This document shows positions 54,605 to 64,000 of a stretch of DNA of 64,000 nt, in pieces. The notes under the pieces are model-generated. The model was not told the DNA's origin. It saw only the letters and a program-made list of their open reading frames with translations, and searched no databases. The stretch's first letter is position 1, and every line of letters starts with the position of its first letter. Made by a program: the position numbers and the translations under genes. Source of the stretch: Turnera subulata (lineage: Eukaryota > Streptophyta > Magnoliopsida > Malpighiales > Passifloraceae); the NCBI GenBank assembly GCA_028386065.3, contig JAKUCV010003294.1, forward strand, positions 86,969 through 150,968, written 5' to 3'.

Positions 54605-55795
54605 GAAGAAAAACAGGGGGGGGTTGTAGTCGGAGTATTTGTTTTCCTATTATTTTCCTCTTAGTGGCTAAATACCCTTTTTAGCTCCTGTAACTTTTTT
54701 CTATTGGTTGATTTAGCTCCTCCTGCGTTTCAATTATGCTCAGTTATATATTTTATTTTATACATTTTAGGCTAACTTACTCCATTAGTTTGTAGTCTTG
54801 GAGGATCAATTTATCCTGATTAGAGTGTTATAGTACAATTTAATGTACAAAAGCTAGAAAAATTGTTCCAAAATTACTAATTAATAGATAATTTGGCCTA
54901 AAATAATAAACTCAAATGTACGATTAAGCTAAATTAAAACACCTGGCTGAAAAGAAGTTTTAGCCTCACTGGGCTTTGTAGATGGATCCATGTGCTTTAA
55001 GAATCGGAGCAGATAATTGGACGGGAGGGGAAGGAAAAAAAAACAATTCAGCTCCCGTTGTTTTAATAATGTGACTTATAATTGTGTTTACAAGTACAGA
55101 TAATCCAGCTGCTAATTACCAAACAAATCCACTGTATTACACAGCGATAGAAAAAGAAATTAGATTTGAGTAGAATTCAAAGCTTTACAGAGCAAATTGA
55201 TGATGGTGGGTTTAGTGGGGGGCAGGTGTAGCGTGGTATGGTCATGCAAATGCATGTAACCGTTGGTTGTAACGTGTTAGTACCCCCTGATCCCCAAGTT
55301 AATTTCTCTCACATCACAGTACTGGAATTGCATGTAACGGCTTCTTGTAACGTGTTACTACCTCCGTTATCTGTAAGAAACTTTATGGATAAATAGAGGA
55401 CGGTGGTTATAAACACCCTAATTAGGCGCGTTTACGGTTTATCTGTTTTTCCATCTTCACAAAACAAATTCCTTCCTCCCTACATCGTCATCTCCGCCAA
55501 AATTACTGTTCTGCCCCTTAAGTGGAGGGAACAAAAATAAAGAAACCCCAGTGTAATTCTCTTATCGGACTTTCGAACCATTATCTCAAAGCTTTTATCT
55601 TCTCCTCTACTCGGCCCACTTATCCAAACCCACTATTCGTGGCAGGAGATGTTGTATAGCCGAATTCATTAGAGAGCACACCAAGAGTGGTAGTTGAATT
55701 TACTACGTAATTAATACAAATGGATTGTAATTTACACACACAAAAAAAAAAAGATTTTCAAGCTTCCATGTCCTTTGGATTCTCTCGAGGTTTCA
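54605..55795. other. Intergenic spacer
   Basis: No gene seen. A degraded direct repeat lies at about 55252-55295 and 55330-55375 (TGCATGTAACCGTTGGTTGT versus TGCATGTAACGGCTTCTTGT, each followed by AACGTGTTA). The rest is AT-rich. Confidence 0.5.
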
Positions 55796-55805
55796 CAGAC
55801 AAATC

Positions 55806-56015
55806 GGATTGAGATCCTCTCCTGTAAAGTTATGTCCTGTTGGTTGGATCGTGGTCATGATTTTCAAAATCATTGGTGAGAATTTATTTTATCTTATTTA
55901 ATTTTTTTAGTTTTTCTTACCTTACATATTTTAGGGCCATTGATTAAACAAATCAGCGGTATTTATTTAACAGGATCTCTCCTGTTGAATACTGTACAGG
56001 AGAGAATCCAAATCC
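55806..56015. mobile_element. Small MITE (210 bp)
   Basis: Imperfect terminal inverted repeats of about 20 bp (GGATTGAGATCCTCTCCTGT versus GATTTGGATTCTCTCCTGT) and an exact 10-bp TSD CAGACAAATC at 55796-55805 and 56016-56025. The TSD length suggests a Mutator-type origin. An inner AACAGGA/TCCTGTT pair extends the hairpin potential. Non-coding. Confidence 0.75.
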
Positions 56016-56025
56016 AGACAAATCC

Positions 56026-56304
56026 ATCCAAATTTGTCAAGTTACAGCAATTCGTTTATCTCACAAGAACGACCAATCCATCCAAATTTGCTTCCATATA
56101 AGAAATCTAGTCTATTAATGGAAATACTAATAACATTGAGTCTGGTAAGTCATGCTAACTACCATAGTTCAACATATCCACTATTTTTATTATGCTAATG
56201 CTAAATTTCGAAGCAAAACATCCAAGAGAGACGTCATCCCATGCCAATATATATAGACATCTAGCAAAAGGCAGAGGCAATGCTTGCTCCTGTTTCTTCC
56301 TCAG
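56026..56304. other. 3' flank of LIFEGUARD-like gene
   Basis: Short AT-rich stretch, probably the 3' UTR and spacer of the gene on the minus strand. Confidence 0.45.
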
Positions 56305-57627
56305 CTACCTCAGCTTCTGTAGGATCTGTATAATGTTGAGGAAGAGGTTGATGAGAATGTCCACATACAGATGAAGTGAAGCTAACATGGGATCCGGATC
56401 ACTGGGGTGCATAATGCGTCTATCGGTGTGGTAGACAATGAGACTGTAGAAAAGCAGAGCCCTCAAGATTGAAGGATCACAGAATGATGGGAAGAAAATC
56501 TGTACAGAAACAGAAAAAAAAAAAAAACAATCAGCAGGTTAAGCCAATTAAATAACAACACCATCCATCAGCCAAATTGTTAGTTGCGATATCTAACACA
56601 AGTGCGTATAATGTCTAGTTTTTTTTGTCAAACTATATGAAAACTACTACCCTTATTCTCATTGGTTTGTCTCGATTACTAATTTGTGCCATGCTCATGC
56701 CAAATTATATTAGGTCTCGCCAGTTATTAATTAGCATATCATCCAATAGTCAAAAAAGAATAAGCAAAATATAGAGATGGGGAGAGAACTGACCACCAAG
56801 ATAGAGGAAGCCATAAAGGCAATGAGGGATAGAGACTGGATCCAGATGAAAACATTTCTCCTCTTACGAACCCAGAACGTATAACACGTCAGGAAGCTAA
56901 CTGCAGCTGCAGTGAAACACATAGCTTGAAGCAGAATTGAGGCTGAAACTGCAAGAACCCAAACGCCCAACTTAGAATGCATTCAAGAAAGAATCGACTG
57001 TTTTGTTAATTAACTAATATATATATATATATATATATATTATTATCAAAAAAAACTAATATATATGTATATATATACACCGTTAAAAATGTGTGAATGA
57101 AGAAAATATACCAACCATGGGTCAAACATAGGCAAGCTATACCAACACTCTGGATCAAGGTGCCAGCTCTGAGAGCAATGAGACTGTGTGCGTGCTGATG
57201 CTTCAACGCCTTCAAGAGTGCAAAAGCTGAAAGGGTTTTCGATGATTAGATTAGATGTTACTAAAGAGAAAGCACAAGATGATATATGATTTTGGTACGT
57301 AGACGCATTGATTGCATACAACCATCCCAAAAATATTAACAGATTCTAGGCTAGAAATGGAGATCTTGTTTAGAAACCGGCCCAAACTATCAACGAATAA
57401 TTCAACTATATAGCAAATCCCTCCCTAGTTCCAGTTTTTCTAGTAGTGTACTTACAGCTTAAAAAGAAGCCAAGGAACGGCAGGAACCAGCTTGATGGGA
57501 GTGTGGCGGTGGCGCCGAAAGTGGGTGAGGGAGAGTGTGTAGCGTGGAGGCGGCCGCCGGCGGGGGTGAAGGGGCGGCGGGAGGTGATGAAGGGTTTTGT
57601 TGGGAAGAGCATGAGAATGTTGTTCAT
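56305..57627 (-). CDS. LIFEGUARD/BI-1-like (TMBIM) membrane protein, N-terminally divergent
   Basis: Proposed exons: 57627-57456, 57226-57116, 56948-56794 and 56499-56305 (633 nt, 210 residues). All junctions are in phase with GT..AG introns; the second donor (GTTGGT) is weak. Exons 2-4 follow the LIFEGUARD order: KHQHAHSLIALRAG where the family has a KHP..L segment, LLQAMCFTAAAVSFLTCYTF for the LTAYTFW helix, VIFFPSF for the QIFFP motif, YSLIVYHTD for the VYDTD motif and LHLYVDILINLFL for the LYLDIINLFL helix. Such proteins sit in ER/Golgi or other membranes and restrain cell death. Exon 1 (Ser/Pro-rich) does not resemble the normal N-terminus, and the first helices and the Asp of YDTD (here His) are missing. 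It could be a young truncated duplicate or a decaying copy. Confidence 0.68.
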
Positions 57628-58349
57628 GATTAATTTCCTTCTGGCTTCTTTCTATGCTTGGTTGACAGGAAAATGTAACGCGCGAGAAGAAAAGACACGA
57701 TTTTGGCGCCACCAAAATCGCTTGTGTATGTATTTCACCCGTTGCTTTTGTCGTTATATCGTTAATTTTCTACAGATTTTTTACTTTGCAGTCAGTAATC
57801 TTCGTGAATACAAGAGTGAAAGCTAGAAAATATCAGTGAGAATGTATATTAGAGAGGAGTGCCCGGTTAAGAACTTTTTTTTTTATTGAACATGTCTCAT
57901 CAATATTGATATCACTGAATAAATCATTATATTATTACTGCGGCTTTCGTAATTCCCGATTTTTTAAACTTGTATATAATCGGTTTTTTCTGGAAAATTT
58001 TATACTGGGAATATGTATTAGCCCTTTGGGTTCATATGTTAGCTAGGTTGGAAATTGATTATGTTTCGGGCACAAGGTCTTTGAGATTATCAGGGCAAAA
58101 AGAGGAGAAATTAAGCATTCTCGACCCACACCACTGCCATGTATCCACTTCAAGATCCAGATCTAATTATGATGGGATGAAAGAGAAACTAAACCGGTTT
58201 TGAGGTGTTCTTAATATTTTTTTCGAATTCACCACTTATTTCTTTTTATCTTTTTTATCTATGGCCGTAGTAAATTGATGATAAAAAAAATTTGACACAT
58301 CGACTGCCCAAATCGGGCCAATATATATGGACTAATCGTAGCGATAATG
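57628..58349. other. Upstream spacer of LIFEGUARD-like gene
   Basis: No gene recognised. It lies head-on to the LTR element beginning near 58350. No clear promoter signal stands out. Confidence 0.45.
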
Positions 58350-58544
58350 TGTTTTGTCTGTTAAGAATAAATCATTGATGGTTAATATTTGATGAAGAAA
58401 AGATAGAGATGGGAGGAAGAAAGGTGGAACTGAGCTCGGTATATTCTGCTCATTCAGTTTCATTCATCTATATATATATATACAGGAGTAGGTGGAATAG
58501 TATTATGCACAGTGACATACATATAATAAACGTGTTTTATAACA
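58350..58544 (+). repeat. 5' LTR of hairpin-rich element copy 2
   Basis: Ends GTGTTTTATAACA, as copy 1 ends TTTATAACA, followed by the shared CTCCC leader. Inside it is only loosely similar to copy 1 (GAGATGGGAGGA versus GGAGAGGAGGAG). The left edge is uncertain. Confidence 0.55.
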
Positions 58545-58676
58545 CTCCCCTTTGGATGTCACTGTGTTTTGGGTAGAATACGCTAAGTGATAACTGCCTC
58601 ATTAAAAACCTTACCAAGAAAAACCCAGTGGGATAAAAACTTAGTGAAGGAAAAAAGAGTGCAGTGCGTATTCTAC
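58510..58676 (+). promoter_or_regulatory. Structured leader across the LTR end, copy 2
   Basis: CAGTGACAT (58510-58518) pairs exactly with ATGTCACTG (58556-58564) around the LTR end and CTCCCC. GTAGAATACG (58573-58582) with CGTATTCTAC (58667-58676) extends the copy 1 stem by one more pair. Between them the AAACCCAGTGGGATAAAA string is conserved. Confidence 0.58.
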
Positions 58677-59059
58677 TCCCCCTCATTTTGTCCTCTCTGG
58701 ATTTCTTGATGTCGTTGCGTGCCAATCGTCCTTGTCAACTTCTGGTGACATGTGTTTTGTCTGATCATTTTTGTTACATCATAACTTCAGTTGGGCAGAG
58801 TTGGCAGCATAATCTTCATAATTTTGTCGTTGGAGCGTCTATCTTCCCATCTTGCTTTTGTAGGCCCGATAATATAGCAACTTCATGTGTAAAATTGTGG
58901 CAGATGTCCGGCTGTGCAATTTTGTGGATCAAATGGGGAATGAGCATCTGCAAAAAAACTAACTCTTTTTCTTCGGGTTTACAGGATTCACATGATATCG
59001 CATCTTTTATACCCCGAAGATAAGAGCAAATCCATATCTTGCCAATAGGCTTAAGTCAT

Positions 59060-59276
59060 AAGCTTCAGGCTTTATTTCTTAGCAATACATATTGTACTTC
59101 GACAGAGTACTCCACGACCAGTCTAATAGCACGGTATTTGGAAGCTTCTTCGGGAGTTTCAATCACAAAACATATCCATACTTAAAATTATTTAAACCAT
59201 ATAAAGATCAATTTAGTTCAACTTTGTAATTTCCTGGGAATCAGTTGCTTCAGGCAACTTAGATCCTTCAGGGATC
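59060..59276 (+). repeat. Hairpin cluster 1, copy 2
   Basis: AAGC-TTCAG-GCTT (59060-59072), AGTTGC-TTCAG-GCAACT (59243-59259) and GATCC-TTCAG-GGATC (59262-59276), colinear with 5932-6248 in copy 1. Confidence 0.7.
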
Positions 59277-60177
59277 ATATATATATATATATCATAATCT
59301 TATGGATCCATACTAATAGGCTGTAATAGTATTCATTAGATGCCTTTCTAATTCTTTTCATATAATGCCAGACTTATCAAAATAATTGCATCCACCACAG
59401 GGGAGTTTATCTCCTCACAATTAATTCCAGATCGTTCGGGTAAAAAACCTTGTGCAACCGTGCTTTATCTCATTTTCTTTTCGCACAGGTACCCATTTTA
59501 CGATCGATCAATTTTACACCCATCTGGTGTACGGACTACCGGTCCGAAAATTTTCTCGCTTCACAAGCGATTCCAACACAGCATTTAATCATATCTCTTT
59601 ATTTTGGCCAATCATACAACACCTACATTCATTAGTAGGTTCATGATCCTCATTTTAGTGCTATGTAAAGTAAATAAAAATTGTATTCCGTCGACGGTTA
59701 TTTCATGTCGGTTCCATCTTATCTCTGACACTGTAATTGAGATCTCATCATATTCACTTATTTCAGGTACCTGAGTTACTTCTGGAACTTTATCAATTTG
59801 TGTCAGAGAATCAACCTCTTCTGGGGAACTTTTAATTCAAACCTCTACTGGAGGCCATATTTTCTTACTGGGGCCATCTTATCTCATTTGCTCCTTTTTC
59901 TCTTTTGAGAATTTCTTTTCTTTTTGGAACCGAGTATAATCTATTGATTCATTTGCATACTTATATTGTTCTTCAGGAACATCAATTGAAACAGGAGCAT
60001 TTGCAGCTGGTATATGGTCACACTTAATTTAAATGTGTCTGGCAATTGCATATCAATTTTCCTGCAAATGAATCATCTTCTTTTGAACTTCAGGTTCACA
60101 TTAATTTATATGAGGATCAACATTCATATATATTATGCATTTCAACAAACTTGATCCAGCTGCTTCTTTCTCCCCCT

Positions 60178-60296
60178 GATGTTGGGTATACACACATATC
60201 GAATTATCAATAAGCAAATCTTGCTATAAATGAATCTCCAATCTTTTAGTCAATAGTTTCAATAATGTTGTGATTTGATGGAGATTACCCAACATC
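60178..60296 (+). repeat. Long-range inverted pair, copy 2
   Basis: GATGTTGGGTA (60178-60188) after TCTCCCCCT, with its exact complement TACCCAACATC (60286-60296). Same as 7237-7331. Confidence 0.6.
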
Positions 60297-60937
60297 TATT
60301 CCCAACCTTCTTTAAGGACCAGATTAACTATGCTGTGGTGGAGCATAATATACTATACAACCAACGGTCCGAAGATGGGAGATATTTTGTGACCAAGAAC
60401 CAATGGGGAGATCTTATGATCTAATAATATCTTATTGGCTTGATGCACATTTACTGCGTATAAAATACCATAGTCATATTTCATCAATGGTCCTGCAATC
60501 AATTGTCAATATGGCCCAGATCTCTTTGGGTTTATTTCCAATGATATACATTCTCCATTGAAGAAACATACCAGCATTATCTAGACATATAGTCTAATAA
60601 CATGAGTAGGGATATGCACTTACAAGTGGCTTAATCATTAGAACAAGTGCGCACAATGCCAACTTGCATCACATAATAGACCATCCAGTCGATGCATCGT
60701 AAAAATTACCTAGATGGTCAACACAGTGGATTTATCATTCCGCGTTCATATCCCAAATTTGCTGGTCTAGGCCAATCTCATCTTTTGATGGCTGTATTAT
60801 TAACTTCGCAGCAAACAAACCCATGGAAATTTATTGATTGTAAAACTTGTGGTTTTTCAATGAATGACCAAATAAATTTAGTGCATCATTATTGACCCGA
60901 GATGGCCCAACCGGTCATGCCAAATAAATCAAATAAA

Positions 60938-61040
60938 CCAACTTTAAGTTGGTACCAGCTTCAGGCTGGTATATATGTGCCAGCTTCAGGCTGCTATTTT
61001 TACTAGCTTTTGATGGGTACCAGCTTCAGGCTGTTGTGTA
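60938..61040 (+). repeat. Hairpin cluster 2, copy 2
   Basis: CCAAC-TTTAA-GTTGG (60938-60952), ACCAGC-TTCAG-GCTGGT (60954-60970), then two CCAGC-TTCAG-GCTG variants. This is the uninterrupted form of copy 1 clusters at 8010 and 11391. Confidence 0.7.
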
Positions 61041-61331
61041 CCAATTTTAAGCTTATATCTGCCACTCATGTCAAAAGGATCAGAATTATTGAGCAATAAT
61101 TAATGTAGTGGCACACATTTCCAAAAGCAAATCCTCAAGGATTGTAAAGCTTTGGAATTTTCTGAAAAATAATACAATCCACCGAAAAAACTTCTGGATC
61201 TTTTTGGGGACACCTGGCTATCTATGCTCAGGCTATAAGAAGGGGGGAGATTGCTTAGGAAGTTACAGCAAAATTCAAAGATACTGAAAATTCAACAAAG
61301 CAAAGAAACAGAAAACTCAACCAAGACAAAA

Positions 61332-62018
61332 ATGCATTCCCCAGTTACTATTTTCTTTGTTGAGGGTGCCTCTCTAGGAAGAAGAAATAAGTTAGCTTAT
61401 AGTATGGTGAATGAGCAGCAAGAGGAATTACCGAATGATATGGCGAGAATTCCTCGTTTAGTGTTTGTTGATGAACTATATTCGTCTAGGTTTTTTGTAA
61501 CACCTATGGAAGAAACATTCTTCCTAGAGGACCAAAGCAATCTAAGGGATTCCTTTTATAGCTCGGCTAATTCTATTATGTTTTTCATATCTAATAGACT
61601 GCAGGAATTTCAGCTAGAGCCTTCATGTCAGATTTTAAATCAAATCAGTTATTATCAGGTTTCCATGATGGCTCGGAGCGTCCAAAGGGTGACTGGGTTA
61701 CCACCTACATGGCTTAAGGTACGACTTTTACTGTGGAATTGCAGGGGTGTAGCAAGAAGGTCTCAAGACTTAGTGCGTACCTTAAGGGATCTAAAGAATC
61801 AGTACAAGCCTAACATGGTACTGATTACTGAGACTTTGTGGCAAGCAGGAGAGAATCATGGTGTGATTCCACTTCGTTTCCTCCAACGAATAGGTTTGAG
61901 ATACCTGGAGAAAACAACATGGGTGGTATGTGGTTTTCCTAGAACGACAGTGTTAGGGTCAACATTAATGGTGAGGCTCAGAGCTTCAGGGTTAATGTTG
62001 TACCCAACTGTTAAATAA
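61332..62018 (+). pseudogene. Element-borne ORF with LINE endonuclease-like part, copy 2
   Basis: An open 228-codon frame from the ATG at 61332 (also open upstream to 61251). It lacks the TAG of copy 1; the codon there is CAG. The N-terminal part again has FFVEGASL and FVDELYSSRFFVTPMEETFF. The endonuclease-like start reads LLLWNCRGVARR and LITETLW. After PLRF the frame differs from copy 1 (one base lost near 61880), so the last 50 residues are out of frame, and a LINE-like continuation such as MWFSWNDS is visible only in copy 1. Catalytic GDFN and SDH motifs are absent. Neither copy alone has the whole ancestral frame. Confidence 0.6.
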
Positions 62019-62284
62019 TTTCATTTAGCTTTATGTATGAGAACAATTCCTCTATGTGGATGTTCTCAAGTAATGATCCCTTCAGTAATAATAATATGTA
62101 TGTTTTCTTTTAGCCTTGCCTTTTGTCATAATCTTCACAGTCATAATAGTTGGAATAATCTCTTCCATATCCTTGGCAACAGGCACTATACTGTCTCATT
62201 CACTTCAAGGAATGGAGCAGAATCAATTTAATGGGATCCATAACAAAACAATTTGTTTAATTGCTGTAAACAAGAAAATTTTAT

Positions 62285-62485
62285 ACTCTTCAGGAGTTTA
62301 TGCTCTTCAGGAGCGTATGCATATGATCTTCTAGATCATAGTTACATTTGTGTTTTTTTTTCACAGTATAGGTATGCAACAGTATTCACATACAGTTTTC
62401 CTCTCCCCCTTGAATGCTGTTGCATTTTTGGGTAGGTGAAATATTGCTCGTCAGGAGCACATTAAAAACCCATGCTCTTCTGGAG
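62285..62485 (+). repeat. Hairpin cluster 3, copy 2
   Basis: ACTC-TTCAG-GAGT (62285-62297), GCTC-TTCAG-GAGC (62302-62314), ATGATC-TTCTA-GATCAT (62323-62339), and near 62470-62485 GCTC-TTCTG-GAGC. Confidence 0.7.
62374..62425 (+). promoter_or_regulatory. CTCCCCC-loop hairpin, copy 2
   Basis: ATGCAACAGTATTCA (62374-62388) pairs with TGAATGCTGTTGCAT (62411-62425), 15 bp with one wobble. The loop holds CTCTCCCCCT. Compare 13744-13785. Confidence 0.6.
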
Positions 62486-62547
62486 CGGATTAGTTTACTT
62501 TTATATGGATAATTTCCGTTTATTAATTTCGGAATATATCATTGCAT

Positions 62548-62990
62548 TGTCTTCAGGACAAATGCCCGGGTCATTATTCGAGAAACGACAAATCCATGTA
62601 CATATAAAAAGAATTAGGCAGCAATAAAGATAAACATAAGATAATAAATATAACAAAAATAATAAAACTAAACATAAAAATTAAATTAATCAATATATGT
62701 CAAACTTGCACCTTCAGGGTAAGCAAGAATAATATTTCAATATCGTGGTTGTTATCTTGACCAATTATGGTATCATCAACATTACATTTGTCCTTCAGGG
62801 ACACACATTTGCTTCAGGTGTGTACACTTGTATTTAAATTTCGTGAGAGTAATCATCTTCTGGTGGTCAGTCAATGTCCAACTTCTGGTGGTCATATAAA
62901 AATTTGCAGGACCTTTTGGCAGTAAGACTTCCGGTCTTTGGTGCATTTTTGAGTCTTCTGGACTCTTTCATTTAGTGTTCAAACTATTTA
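62548..62990 (+). repeat. Hairpin cluster 4, copy 2
   Basis: GTC-TTCAG-GAC (about 62550), ACC-TTCAG-GGT (about 62711), TGTCC-TTCAG-GGACA (about 62789), AAGAC-TTCCG-GTCTT (62925-62939) and GAGTC-TTCTG-GACTC (62952-62966). Confidence 0.7.
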
Positions 62991-63138
62991 ATGTCCATGA
63001 TAAATTTCTTTCGGAAATTTTGAGAGCCCAAAATCAAATAACATAATTAAAAGACTTAATTAAAATAAATAAACAGGGGTCTTTTATTAATTACCCCAAT
63101 TAAAATAGACAGAAATTAAAAACAATGGGCCTTATATG

Positions 63139-64000
63139 TGAGACGCCCCGACCCGTATTTACCGTATACAGTAAACACGTGCCGGAACTGTGTCAACCCA
63201 GCCCAACAAGGCCTAGCATACAGTGTATATAACATAACCCTGGCTCAACAACCCAAAAATATAAACAACAATATGGCCCTACGGCCCAACATCAATAACA
63301 TCAATAATAATGAAACTGGCCCAATGGCCCAACAACAATAACAATATGCACAGCGGAAGACTTTAAATAACCAACACTAACACTGTATGCGACACATGCA
63401 AACTATGGATCCAAGCCCTGTCCAAGGGGTACGCTCCAGCTCGCCCGGTACGTTCCTGCACTACAACAACTCATCCTACGGGATGAAACCCCGCAGGCGA
63501 GGGGTGAGTCCGAAACGCTCACCGACGAAAGATAAACAGTGATATATTCAACCATAACGCTTTCGAAACAAACACAACTATCACAACAACAAGCACAAAC
63601 AAACACATCACAAGGATACGGCCCTAACAACTAACACATACTTCACAACAGAGGAATCCAGCTCAAACAACACATCAAAGGAAACCAACACGAACAACAT
63701 AACAGAGGAAACCTACTAAATCATATCAAGCCAAGACCAACTGAATACTCATTAATTCTTATTGCCAATTTTATCTTCCGGGCCCCGTCACTGGACAAGC
63801 TAGGGTCGTACCAGGTTATCAATTAATTCCGGATGCTAGGTCAAGAACCAATCCACATATCAGAACAACCGGATATTCGGCATATCCGAGCCACCGCGGA
63901 TATTCGGCATATCCGAGCCACTGGGTATTCGGTATACCCCAACCTCAGACAACATCATACCAACCAGATATTCGGCATATCTGAGCCACTGCGGATATTC
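63139..64000 (+). mobile_element. Tekay/Del-type LTR, start only
   Basis: Begins TGAGACGCCCCGACCCGTATTTACC inside copy 2 of the hairpin-rich element. It is the plus-strand counterpart of the LTR ending at 22656, sharing the GGGCCCCGTCAC string and the hairpin array, and runs past the window end. It could be a solo LTR or the first LTR of a whole element. Confidence 0.72.
63871..64000. repeat. Hairpin array GGATAT-TCGGC-ATATCC
   Basis: Units GGATAT-TCGGC-ATATCC (63871-63887 and 63898-63914), GGGTAT-TCGG-TATACCC (63923-63939) and AGATAT-TCGGC-ATATCT (63966-63982), separated by GAGCCAC strings. A further unit is cut by the window end. Stem changes are matched on both arms. Confidence 0.78.

Larger units (their letters stand above)
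58350..64000 (+). mobile_element. Unassigned hairpin-rich LTR element, copy 2 (runs off window)
   Basis: A diverged copy of the element at 5197-15520, colinear through the leader, hairpin clusters, small ORF and CTCCCCC hairpin. A 5' LTR of about 195 bp ends TTTTATAACA at 58544. The start near 58350 (TGTTTTG) is a best guess because no 3' LTR lies in the window. It is interrupted at 63139 by a Tekay-type LTR. It lacks the solo LTR and MITE seen in copy 1, so it shows the original order of the interior. No gag or pol is visible here either. Confidence 0.75.

Noticed and set aside
57446..57826. 126-codon plus-strand ORF opposite exon 1 of the LIFEGUARD-like gene
   Set aside because: It has no ATG-supported domain, and its sequence is the complement of the exon 1 frame plus upstream DNA.

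Overview
This window looks like repeat-rich intergenic DNA from a flowering-plant (eudicot-type) nuclear genome. Base composition is AT-rich. Host genes are sparse: F-box/FBA genes, a DUF7722 gene and a LIFEGUARD-like gene with introns. Most of the sequence is nested transposable elements of plant families: LINE, Ty3-gypsy (Athila-type and Tekay/Del-type), Ty1-copia, hAT, CACTA, Mutator-like MITEs, and an LTR element I cannot place in a named family. I cannot name the species.

Layout. 298-4433: a LINE with a 14-bp target-site duplication (TSD) and a long ORF containing an assembly gap. 5197-15520: a 10.3-kb LTR element (222-bp LTRs, near-perfect 5-bp TSD) with no recognisable gag or pol. It carries a small ORF whose second half resembles the start of a LINE endonuclease, plus many short hairpins with TTCNG-type loops. 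Nested in it are a 3.2-kb solo LTR (TSD CTTAA) and a 737-bp Mutator-like MITE (10-bp TSD). 15595-34304: three related F-box loci. The first is broken by frameshifts and a CACTA fragment, the second by frameshifts, and the third is split by a 10.1-kb Athila-type retrotransposon but is otherwise an open frame. 34541-35445: a reverse-strand LINE fragment. 35777-47515: a copia element whose 3' LTR is split by a 3.9-kb hAT transposon with a nearly intact two-exon transposase gene.

47581-57627 is the gene-bearing part, all on the minus strand: a DUF7722 gene with two copies of its domain, two intact F-box genes lying in a tandem segmental duplication, and a four-exon gene matching the C-terminal part of LIFEGUARD/BI-1-like proteins. 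58350-64000 is a second, diverged copy of the hairpin-rich LTR element, interrupted at 63139 by another Tekay-type LTR that runs off the window.

The most unusual signal is structural. The unassigned LTR family keeps arrays of short perfect hairpins, a structured leader across the LTR end, and an internal hairpin whose stem differs completely between copies while a CTCCCC loop is kept. The Tekay-type LTRs independently carry hairpin arrays with visible compensatory stem changes. Both suggest selection on RNA or single-strand DNA structure, which I infer but cannot test here.
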